Source of the DNA: CAIUGU01 sp965279735
GTDB taxonomy: Bacteria > Pseudomonadota > Gammaproteobacteria > Steroidobacterales > Steroidobacteraceae
Direction: 5' to 3'
NCBI GenBank assembly: GCA_965279735.1
Contig: OZ257260.1
Location: forward strand, 1,860,001 to 1,924,000
Length of the DNA: 64,000 bases
Part shown: piece after piece, positions 8,029-15,226 of the stretch
Position numbering within the stretch: position 1 is the stretch's first letter
Layout of the letters: each line of letters begins with the position of its first letter
The notes under the pieces: model-generated
What the model was told of the DNA's origin: nothing
Databases searched by the model: none
The model's input: the letters and a program-made list of their open reading frames with translations, nothing else
Translations under genes and position numbers: made by a program

Positions 8029-8649
8029 ATGCGCATCACTACGGCTGCATTCCTGACTGCACTGTTTTTCGCCGGCACTGCAGCGGCCCAGGTCGGCAAC
8101 ACCACGCTGCTGAACGCCAACACGGCGACGCCTGCCGAACTTTCCGGCTTGCCTCATCTGAACGCCCAGACGGCACAGACGCTGGTAGCCGGTCGCCCTT
8201 ACCTGACAACTACTGCATTCAATAGCGCGCTCTCCTCGCTGAACGATGCCCAGCGCACGGAGGTTTACGGAAAACTGTTCCTGCAGATCAACCTCAACAC
8301 CGCGAGTCGTGCGGAGATCATGTTGATCCCCGGCATCACACCCAAGATAGCACATGAGTTCGAGGAATACCGTCCGTACACTTCATTGACGCAGTTCCGC
8401 CGCGAGATCGGCAAGTACGTCGACACGAAGGAAGTGGCGCGACTTGAGCAGTACGTATTCGTGCCGATGAATCTGAACACCGCCCCCGAAGCGGACTTCC
8501 TCACCATCCCCGGGATGACGAAGCGCATGGCGCACGAGTTCGAGGAGTACCGGCCGTACACCAGCATCGAACAGTTCCGCCGGGAAATCGGCAAATATGT
8601 CGATGCGAAGGAAGTGTCGCGGCTCGAGAGCTACATCAAGCTCCAGTAA
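8029..8649 (+). CDS. Exported helix-hairpin-helix (ComEA-like) repeat protein
   Basis: A 206-residue protein with a signal peptide (TTAAFLTALFFAGTAAA, cleaved near AAAQ). It has one divergent and two nearly identical helix-hairpin-helix units, recognisable as INLNTASRAEIMLIPGI and MNLNTAPEADFLTIPGM, each followed by AHEFEEYRPYTS and QFRREIGKYVD. CAGGAG precedes ATG 8029. ComEA-type proteins bind double-stranded DNA in the periplasm during transformation, but this one has no neighbouring competence gene, so a DNA-binding role is inference. The close similarity of the last two units indicates a recent internal duplication of about 61 residues. Confidence 0.82.
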   Translation: MRITTAAFLTALFFAGTAAAQVGNTTLLNANTATPAELSGLPHLNAQTAQTLVAGRPYLTTTAFNSALSSLNDAQRTEVYGKLFLQINLNTASRAEIMLIPGITPKIAHEFEEYRPYTSLTQFRREIGKYVDTKEVARLEQYVFVPMNLNTAPEADFLTIPGMTKRMAHEFEEYRPYTSIEQFRREIGKYVDAKEVSRLESYIKLQ

Positions 8650-8676
8650 CCTCCCCTTGGGCGCTAAGATGCGTCC

Positions 8677-9531
8677 ATGAAACCGGCAGTGACGATCGCC
8701 GCGGCGCTGTCTGCAAGCGCCGCGCAACTTCATGCGACCAGCGACTCACCGCGGCTCGATGCAGAGCTTTTGCTGGAAGCAGTCACCGGCTTCGGGCGCT
8801 CCGTCGCAATCTCGTTTCCCGAAAAGTTGCTGACGACAGAGCAGCAGGCACGATTCGGCGCCCTTGTTGATCGCCGTTCGACAGGTGAACCCCTCGCCTA
8901 CATCGTGGGCCAGCGTGAATTCTGGTCACTTTCCCTTGCCGTTACCCCCGACGTCCTGATCCCGCGTCCTGAAACGGAGCTCGTCGTCGAACGTGCGCTG
9001 GTGCACCTGCCCGCAGAGGCCAAGGTGCTGGATCTCGCGACGGGCAGTGGCGCCATTGCACTCGCTATCGCCAGCGAACGCCCGCGGGCACAAGTCACTG
9101 GTACGGACGTTTCGTCAGGGGCTTTGCGGGTCGCCCTGGGCAATGCCCAACGGCTCGGCCTGGGCCAGGTGCGCTGCGCTCAAGGCAGCTGGTACGAACC
9201 CGTCACGGGGGAACGCTTCCATCTCATCGCCAGCAACCCTCCTTATATATCCGCCGGCGACCCTGATCTCGAACCCGGCGTGCGGGCCCATGAGCCGGAA
9301 ATTGCGCTCATTTCAGGCGCCACCGGCATGGAATGCCTGGAACACATCGTCAGGTACGCTCCGCGGCACCTCGAACCCGGGGGCTGGCTGGTGCTGGAAC
9401 ATGGCTGGCAGCAGGCCGGCCTGGTGAGAAATCTGCTTGAACAAGCCGGGTTTACTCACGTACGCTCCCACGCCGATCTGGCCGGGCACGAACGTGTCAC
9501 CGAAGGCCAATTCACCCGCCACTCTCCATAG
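8677..9531 (+). CDS. prmC: Release factor glutamine N5-methyltransferase PrmC
   Basis: A 284-residue protein that methylates the Gln of the GGQ loop in peptide release factors RF1/RF2. The SAM-binding motif I is VLDLATGSGAIALAIA, and the catalytic NPPY is at residues 187-190. The N-terminal helical domain binds the release factor. The usual genomic partner prfA is not adjacent; instead a cyclophilin gene follows after 9 bases. Confidence 0.95.
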   Translation: MKPAVTIAAALSASAAQLHATSDSPRLDAELLLEAVTGFGRSVAISFPEKLLTTEQQARFGALVDRRSTGEPLAYIVGQREFWSLSLAVTPDVLIPRPETELVVERALVHLPAEAKVLDLATGSGAIALAIASERPRAQVTGTDVSSGALRVALGNAQRLGLGQVRCAQGSWYEPVTGERFHLIASNPPYISAGDPDLEPGVRAHEPEIALISGATGMECLEHIVRYAPRHLEPGGWLVLEHGWQQAGLVRNLLEQAGFTHVRSHADLAGHERVTEGQFTRHSP

Positions 9532-9540
9532 GTTCACTCC

Positions 9541-10023
9541 ATGCTCAAATTCAAGACGTCCAAGGGCGAATTCACCGTCGAACTGTTCGCCGAAGAAGCC
9601 CCGATCTCGACCGAAAATTTCCTCGCGTACGTGGACAGCGGCCACTTCGATGGCACCGTGTTCCACCGCGTGATTCCCGGCTTCATGGTCCAGGGCGGCG
9701 GCATGACGCCGGACATGAAGCAGAAGGCGGTGCGCGCGCCCATCGCCAATGAAGCCAAGAACGGCCTCAAGAACACCCGCGGCACTCTCGCGATGGCCCG
9801 CACGAACGACATCAACAGCGCGACGGCGCAGTTCTTCGTCAACGTCGTCGACAACGAATTCCTCGACAACCGCGCCGGCAATTACGGCTACGCGGTGTTC
9901 GGCAAGGTGACCTCCGGCATGGAAGTCATCGACGCCATCGTCGGCGTGAAGACCGGCAACAAGGGCGGCCACCAGGATGTGCCGGTAGAAGCCGTTGTGA
10001 TCGAGGCCGTTACCCGCACCTGA
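9541..10023 (+). CDS. ppiB: Cytoplasmic cyclophilin-type peptidyl-prolyl cis-trans isomerase
   Basis: A 160-residue cyclophilin without a signal peptide, about the usual length of cytoplasmic PpiB. The active-site signatures FHRVIPGFMVQGGGM and SATAQFFVNVVDNEFLD are present. It catalyses isomerisation of prolyl peptide bonds during folding. It lies between prmC and mtgA in the same direction with very short gaps, so it is probably co-transcribed with them. Confidence 0.95.
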   Translation: MLKFKTSKGEFTVELFAEEAPISTENFLAYVDSGHFDGTVFHRVIPGFMVQGGGMTPDMKQKAVRAPIANEAKNGLKNTRGTLAMARTNDINSATAQFFVNVVDNEFLDNRAGNYGYAVFGKVTSGMEVIDAIVGVKTGNKGGHQDVPVEAVVIEAVTRT

Positions 10024-10027
10024 CCGG

Positions 10028-10747
10028 ATGCCGAAGCGCCGCAGTTTTCTGTCACGCCTGACCCGCGGAATCCTCTGGCTTGTCGCGGGCTGGCTGACTT
10101 TAAGCTTTGGCGTTGTCCTGCTGCTGCGGTGGGTGGACCCACCCACTTCAGCTTTCATGCTCCGCGATCGCAGCATCGCGTGGTGGCAGGACGACAAGGC
10201 TTTCCGCTTTCGCCATGAATGGGCGGACTGGCAGGATATCTCGTCGCAAGCCAAGCTCGCAGTCATCGCTGCCGAAGACCAGAAGTTCGCCGATCACTGG
10301 GGCTTCGACTTCAAGTCGATCAGCAACGCGCTGGAAGACCGGAATAACGGCGGGCGTGTACGCGGCGCTAGCACTCTCTCGCAACAGGTCGCGAAGAACC
10401 TGTTCTTGTGGCCCGGTCAGAGCTGGGTGCGCAAAGGCCTCGAAGCCTACTTCACGCTGCTGATCGAAACCTGCTGGAGCAAGCAGCGCATCCTCGAGGT
10501 GTATCTCAACGTCGCCGAATTCGGCAAAGGCATCTACGGCGTGGATGCGGCGAGCCGCACGTTCTTCAAGAAACCACCTGCCCGCATGAATGCGCAGGAT
10601 GCTGCACTGCTGGCTGCGGTGCTCCCCAATCCCAAACGCTTTCGCGTCGATGCAGCCTCGCGCTACGTGCGCAGCCGGCAGCAATGGATCATGGGACAGA
10701 TGCGTGCGCTCGGCGGTGCCGAGGTGCTGAAACAGCTCGGCACCTGA
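10028..10747 (+). CDS. mtgA: Monofunctional peptidoglycan glycosyltransferase MtgA
   Basis: A 239-residue family GT51 enzyme that polymerises lipid II into glycan strands. An N-terminal membrane anchor (about 10-33, GILWLVAGWLTLSFGVVLLL) is followed by the catalytic motif AAEDQKFADHWGFD, whose Glu is the catalytic base, then RGASTLSQQVAKNLFLW and EVYLNVAEFGKGIYGVDAAS. No transpeptidase domain follows, as expected for MtgA. Confidence 0.95.
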   Translation: MPKRRSFLSRLTRGILWLVAGWLTLSFGVVLLLRWVDPPTSAFMLRDRSIAWWQDDKAFRFRHEWADWQDISSQAKLAVIAAEDQKFADHWGFDFKSISNALEDRNNGGRVRGASTLSQQVAKNLFLWPGQSWVRKGLEAYFTLLIETCWSKQRILEVYLNVAEFGKGIYGVDAASRTFFKKPPARMNAQDAALLAAVLPNPKRFRVDAASRYVRSRQQWIMGQMRALGGAEVLKQLGT

Positions 10748-10815
10748 ATGCTGCTACCTGATACCCTGCTCGCCCCCAAGTCCATTACCCCTCAAGTATC
10801 CAGGAGTGCTCAAGA

Positions 10816-11424
10816 ATGAAGCTTTTCTACATGCCCGGCGCCTGTTCGCTGGCCTCGCATATCGTTGCCACGGAAGCCGGCATCAACCTCGAAACCGTCA
10901 AGGTTGACTTCGCCACCAAGCAGACGGCCGATGGCCGCAACTTCGCCACCCTGAATCCGAAAGGCTATGTACCCGCCCTCGAACTCGATGACGGCCAGAT
11001 ACTGACGGAAGGCACGGCGATCATGCAGTACCTCGCGGACCAGAAGCCCGCAGCAGGGCTCGTGCCGGCGAATGGCTCGCTGGAACGTTATCGCCTGCAG
11101 GAACTGCTCGGCTACATCAACTCCGAAATCCACAAGAGCTACGGCCCGCTGTTCAACCCGCAGGTCACCCCTGAAGTGCGCGAAGAACGGATCGCGTATC
11201 TGAACAAGCGCTATGCGCTTATCGAGAAGGCGCTGGCAGGCAAGTCGTACCTCTTGGGCGATCAGTTCACGGCGGCGGATGCCTATCTCTTCACCGTAAC
11301 GAACTGGTCGAAAATGCTGAAGGTAGATCTTTCGGGCTTCCCCAACCTGATGGCATTCCAGCAGCGAGTAGCGGCACGCAGCGGCGTTCAGGCAGCGATG
11401 AAGGACGAAGGTCTGCTCAAGTAA
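10816..11424 (+). CDS. gstA: Beta-class glutathione S-transferase
   Basis: A 202-residue protein resembling E. coli GstA throughout: N-terminal FYMPGACSLASHI with the beta-class Cys, the cis-Pro NPKGYVPALELDDG, the glutathione-binding LTEGTAIMQYLADQ, and C-terminal FTAADAYLFTVTNW. It conjugates glutathione to electrophiles or reduces peroxides in the cytoplasm. CAGGAG precedes the ATG. It is probably monocistronic, since an AT-rich gap follows. Confidence 0.93.
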   Translation: MKLFYMPGACSLASHIVATEAGINLETVKVDFATKQTADGRNFATLNPKGYVPALELDDGQILTEGTAIMQYLADQKPAAGLVPANGSLERYRLQELLGYINSEIHKSYGPLFNPQVTPEVREERIAYLNKRYALIEKALAGKSYLLGDQFTAADAYLFTVTNWSKMLKVDLSGFPNLMAFQQRVAARSGVQAAMKDEGLLK

Positions 11425-11550
11425 CTCAAGCATTCAACCCCGGCAGTGCATTGAGCGATCAGTGCATCGTCGGGATTCGAGCAGGCCCGCGGATCATTCT
11501 TTCGCACACAACAGAATCATAAAAAAGGCTATAAAACCCGATAAAAATAG

Positions 11551-11578
11551 TTGATTTCTGTTTCTCCAGGAGTACTCT
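11551..11578 (+). promoter_or_regulatory. Predicted sigma-70 promoter of the DUF222/HNH gene
   Basis: TTGATT (11551-11556) and TACTCT (11573-11578) are separated by 16 bases in an AT-rich leader. The SOS box follows immediately, so a bound repressor would cover the transcription start region. The -10 is a poor match to consensus. Confidence 0.4.
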
Positions 11579-11579
11579 A

Positions 11580-11595
11580 CTGTAATCATATACAG
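11580..11595 (+). promoter_or_regulatory. LexA-binding SOS box
   Basis: CTGTAATCATATACAG fits the gammaproteobacterial LexA consensus CTGT-N8-ACAG exactly and is preceded by TA as in the extended consensus. It lies 14 bases upstream of the nuclease start codon and between the predicted -10 and the AGGAGG ribosome site at 11599-11604. Confidence 0.72.
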
Positions 11596-11609
11596 CCCAG
11601 GAGGAACTC

Positions 11610-12992
11610 ATGGACGGAGGCTTTCCCACTGTTCCGCGCTCCCTCTCTGATCTCGAATCCGAGATCACGAAGCTGGCCGGTCATCTCAATGCGGCCACTC
11701 ATCGTTGGCTGGTCTTGATCGCCGAGTTCGATACCCGCAAAGGCTGGAATGGCGTTGGCGTACAGTCGTGTGCGCACTGGCTCAACTGGAAGTGCGGCGT
11801 GGCAATGGGTGTGGCTCGGGAGAAAGTCCGGGTCGCTCATGCCCTCGAATCATTACCCAAGATCTCGGAAGCGATGGCGAACGGCCAGCTCAGCTATTCC
11901 AAAGTCCGGGAGCTGACCCGGGTCGCCTGCTCTGGAACCGAAGACTATCTCCTGAGCATCGCCCTCCACGGCACGGCTGAGCATGTAGAAAAATCAGTCC
12001 GTCATTTCCGCAGAGCCAAGGAAGTCGAAGAGCTGTCCCGGGAAGCGGAGCAACAGTTCAATCGCTTCCTCAGTTACTCCTTTGACGATGATGGTTCGCT
12101 GATCCTCAAAGGACGTCTTCCCGCTGATACCGGTGCATTGGTCCTCAAGGCATTGCAGGCTGCAACGGATCAAGTTGATGACAACTCATCTGACGACAGT
12201 GACGAGTCCTCCAACCTGAACGAAAACGTTCCGGCCGGAACGTACAAAAATACTGAACTGACTCGCCGCATGAAACGCGCCGATGCGTTAGTGCTCATGG
12301 CAGAAAGCTTCCTGGCGAATGGAGCCAAGGAATTAAGTGGCGGCGATCGGCATCAAGTCGTCATCCACATTGCCGCGGAAACGCTTCAGCACAAAGAGGC
12401 CGGCTGCTGCGAGATCGAGGACGGCCCTTCCATTGCCGCCGAAACCGCCCGACGTATCACCTGCGATGCCAGTCTGGTGCCCCTCATCGAGAACGAGGAC
12501 GGTGAACCGCTGGATATCGGTCGAAAGACCCGTTCCATCCCTCCTGCCCTCAAGCGCGCCCTCAAAGCACGGGACAAAGGCTGCCGTTTCCCTGGCTGCA
12601 CGAACACCCGCTACGTTGATGCCCATCACATTCATCACTGGGCCGATGGTGGCGAGACCAAAGCCACCAATCTCCTCTCCCTCTGCCGCTTCCATCATCG
12701 TCTGGTCCATGAAGGCGGCATCACCATCCAACGCCTCGACGATGGCGCAGTGCGATTCGTGAAGCCGGATGGGAAATTCTTCGACAGTGTCGTTCCAGGT
12801 CACACCAGCGACTGGACACAACTCCCCGCCAGCAATGATCAGCACGAAATCCAGATCGACAAGAAGACCGCCATCACCCGCTGGCAGGGTGAACGCATGG
12901 ACTATGGATTGGGGATCGAGGTGCTGTTGCAGAAGTGGCGGAAGGGAAAAGGCGTTTCAAAGGGAATCGGTTCTGAAAGGGATGGCGGGTAA
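11610..12992 (+). CDS. DUF222 (13E12-repeat) family protein with C-terminal HNH endonuclease domain
   Basis: A 460-residue protein. The N-terminal DUF222 helical domain (about 20-300) contains GVGVQSCAHWLNWKCGVAMG and ISEAMANGQLSYSKVRELT. A Ser/Asp-rich low-complexity linker lies near 190-215. The C-terminal HNH domain (about 315-370) has CRFPGCTNTRYVDAHHIHHW and NLLSLCRFHHRLVHEGG, with zinc-binding Cys residues and a catalytic His. A strong AGGAGG precedes the ATG and a consensus SOS box precedes that. The 13E12 family is abundant in actinobacteria, where some members are LexA-controlled, but its substrate is unknown. DNA cleavage after damage is inference. Confidence 0.9.
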   Translation: MDGGFPTVPRSLSDLESEITKLAGHLNAATHRWLVLIAEFDTRKGWNGVGVQSCAHWLNWKCGVAMGVAREKVRVAHALESLPKISEAMANGQLSYSKVRELTRVACSGTEDYLLSIALHGTAEHVEKSVRHFRRAKEVEELSREAEQQFNRFLSYSFDDDGSLILKGRLPADTGALVLKALQAATDQVDDNSSDDSDESSNLNENVPAGTYKNTELTRRMKRADALVLMAESFLANGAKELSGGDRHQVVIHIAAETLQHKEAGCCEIEDGPSIAAETARRITCDASLVPLIENEDGEPLDIGRKTRSIPPALKRALKARDKGCRFPGCTNTRYVDAHHIHHWADGGETKATNLLSLCRFHHRLVHEGGITIQRLDDGAVRFVKPDGKFFDSVVPGHTSDWTQLPASNDQHEIQIDKKTAITRWQGERMDYGLGIEVLLQKWRKGKGVSKGIGSERDGG

Positions 12993-13113
12993 CGACCCAA
13001 AGCTGTCCCTTGGTCACGCATCCGAATACACCACACCCGGGGGCGAGGAAGAATGCGTTTAAGAGATAGGACCGGCAATTATTGGTGCTATGGCGCTTGC
13101 TGACCATCAAGCG

Positions 13114-14688
13114 TTACTCGTTTGTAAACTCGACGGTCCATCCATCGTTCCGACGATCGAGAACGGAGCCACCAGCCGTTACACAGAAGCGCTGTCGATA
13201 AACCGCATCGCGGAGCATCTGCGCGCAGCCCTCTGGGGATTCGCCTGTCTTGCGCCAGTCCTTTATCCCCGAATCGTAGGCATAAAACTCAAGAGACGCG
13301 CTTAATGCCCCGGCATTCCATCGCGTCGCTTGGCCACTTTCCTTACTTTCGAGCACGGCGTCATAGATCGTATAAGGAGGGCGACTGTATGCCTTCCACG
13401 TTTCACCCCCGTCCTCCGAAAGGCTGATTTGCGAAAAAGCGCCTTGTAGACGCGTAGCAGTGATCAATTCGCCGTCGCTTGACACTTGGAAAACGTCGAG
13501 CCGGTGTGGAGGTTTGTATGAACTCCATTGCAAAGTCTTAAGGTCAAGCCTTTGTAAAGAGTCAACGGTGTTCACGTAGTAACCATGGCTTCCTACATTT
13601 CCCACGATTCTAGGGGGAGAACCGATGGCTCGCACCAGCGTTTGCTTAGGCAGAGCAAAGACAGTCATAGAGGAGAGATCGTTCAGGTCATCACCAGCTG
13701 CGGTGTAAATGTGTAGAGGTCCATCGGTGATCCAGGGGAACTGTTGCCCTGTTGACGGCACAGCGAGAACAAACCATCGGTCGCCGACGTGGTCGATATC
13801 GACCACGATTTCCTGAGTCTCGGGGCGACGTATACGCTTCCACGTCTTCCCAGCATCGGCGCTCGCGAGAATCGCGCCCCGGAAGGTGCCGACCACAATC
13901 CGATCGCCACTCGCTTCGACCGCGGTAACCTCGTCTAAAGAGCCGGTATCGACTGCTGCCCAAGTTCCATCATTGCGACGAACGCGCAACTGGCCGAAAT
14001 CTGCGCCGAAGTAATAATTGGCCCCGCTGTCGACACCAGGCTCCTCGACTCGTGGCACTGCAGCCAATCGCGCCAGCGGTAACAATGATTCAAATGTGCG
14101 CGCATCGCGCAATTGCTTTACGAGTGGCGGCTTGTTGACCTTGCGCACATAGGCCGAGATAAGATCAGCAACGAGACCTAGATTTGTAGGAGCTGCAACA
14201 AGCTTAGAGGGTTGTGGCGGCAACAAGGGCCGCCAATACTTCGTTGCCGTGATCAATTCGCCCAGTTGCACCTGTGCTGCGGCGGTCTCTTCAGCTGCCT
14301 CGGTATGTGCCGTAGGCAGTGCAATATATTCGTAAGCCCCGAGCTGAATCTGTATCACCGCACCTAGATCAGTGAGAGTTCCGCCCTCGACTACGATTGG
14401 GTCGTAAGCGCCTCCGTCCTGAGCACGCACATCCACGATTTCATAGTTGCCAACCGGGAGCCACGTCCCATGCGAGTAAGGCCCATGTTTCACAACACGT
14501 GGCAATATCTCTTTCGCTTTTGTCTGCGTGTTTCGAAGTGCGAACTGCTGCGCGTAAGACCATTGAGGCAAGCTCACTCGAACGTAGCCGTGCGTAGCCG
14601 CCAGATCGGCCGACTGACTTGCGCTATGCACAGGCTCAGAAAACAAGAGTGAAATAAGCACCAGGGTCAGAATCTGTCCCAGTGACAT
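13114..14688 (-). CDS. Exported protein with BNR/Asp-box (sialidase-like propeller) repeats
   Basis: A 524-residue protein with a signal peptide (SLGQILTLVLISLLFSEPVHS). The start was placed at ATG 14688, which follows GAAGGGA. The N-terminal third is unrecognised. The C-terminal two thirds (about 225-510) form a beta-propeller with Asp-boxes SADAGKTWKRI and SEDGGETWKAY. Such repeats occur in sialidases and in non-enzymatic propellers; the catalytic Arg triad of sialidases cannot be recognised, so an enzymatic role is not claimed. Base composition is more AT-rich than the housekeeping genes to its left, consistent with acquired DNA. Confidence 0.7.
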   Translation of the reverse strand: MSLGQILTLVLISLLFSEPVHSASQSADLAATHGYVRVSLPQWSYAQQFALRNTQTKAKEILPRVVKHGPYSHGTWLPVGNYEIVDVRAQDGGAYDPIVVEGGTLTDLGAVIQIQLGAYEYIALPTAHTEAAEETAAAQVQLGELITATKYWRPLLPPQPSKLVAAPTNLGLVADLISAYVRKVNKPPLVKQLRDARTFESLLPLARLAAVPRVEEPGVDSGANYYFGADFGQLRVRRNDGTWAAVDTGSLDEVTAVEASGDRIVVGTFRGAILASADAGKTWKRIRRPETQEIVVDIDHVGDRWFVLAVPSTGQQFPWITDGPLHIYTAAGDDLNDLSSMTVFALPKQTLVRAIGSPPRIVGNVGSHGYYVNTVDSLQRLDLKTLQWSSYKPPHRLDVFQVSSDGELITATRLQGAFSQISLSEDGGETWKAYSRPPYTIYDAVLESKESGQATRWNAGALSASLEFYAYDSGIKDWRKTGESPEGCAQMLRDAVYRQRFCVTAGGSVLDRRNDGWTVEFTNE

Positions 14689-15226
14689 AAGAGTCCCTTC
14701 ATTGTCATCTTTGTACGTAAATAACACAGCGATCTAGGTTGAGACGTTCAGATGCAGCTCGGCTCAGCCAGGACATTTTATAGACCCATGAAGCTGCCAA
14801 CCGAGATAACAAGACTTCTAATCGAGCATCACCTTCTTCGTTTTGCCTACAACTTCGGTCGCGATTTGAAGTACTGAACTTTTGCTTCAACTGTCCTACT
14901 CAAATATAAGCCCAACATTCGTGATCCCACTAGGAAAATAAGCATTCTCAGGCATCGCCTGCACAGTTGCTTAAGCGGACTATGATGCGTGTCTCCCAGA
15001 TGTCTCGTTGAACGCTGGGGTGCGGCTATCGAAAGACGTTGGTGGTTTGTGCTGCGAATCACTGGACCCCTATAGCAAGCCTATGTTTTGCCCTGAGGAT
15101 TACACCCGAGCCGCCGAATCATACATAACATTGTGCGACCGGCTTATCAGCGGCCCGAGGGAAAGGTATATTCAACGTCTAGGCGCATACATCCATACTC
15201 AAAGCGCCGCCCAGCAAGGGGATTCG
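14689..15226. other. Intergenic region without a recognisable gene
   Basis: A 538-base, relatively AT-rich gap between divergent genes. It must hold the promoters of the BNR-repeat protein (leftward) and the repeat lipoprotein (rightward). The frame of the lipoprotein is open upstream to 15008, but the sequence before 15227 does not look like protein and a lipoprotein signal begins at 15227. No repeat, RNA gene or strong operator was seen. Confidence 0.5.
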
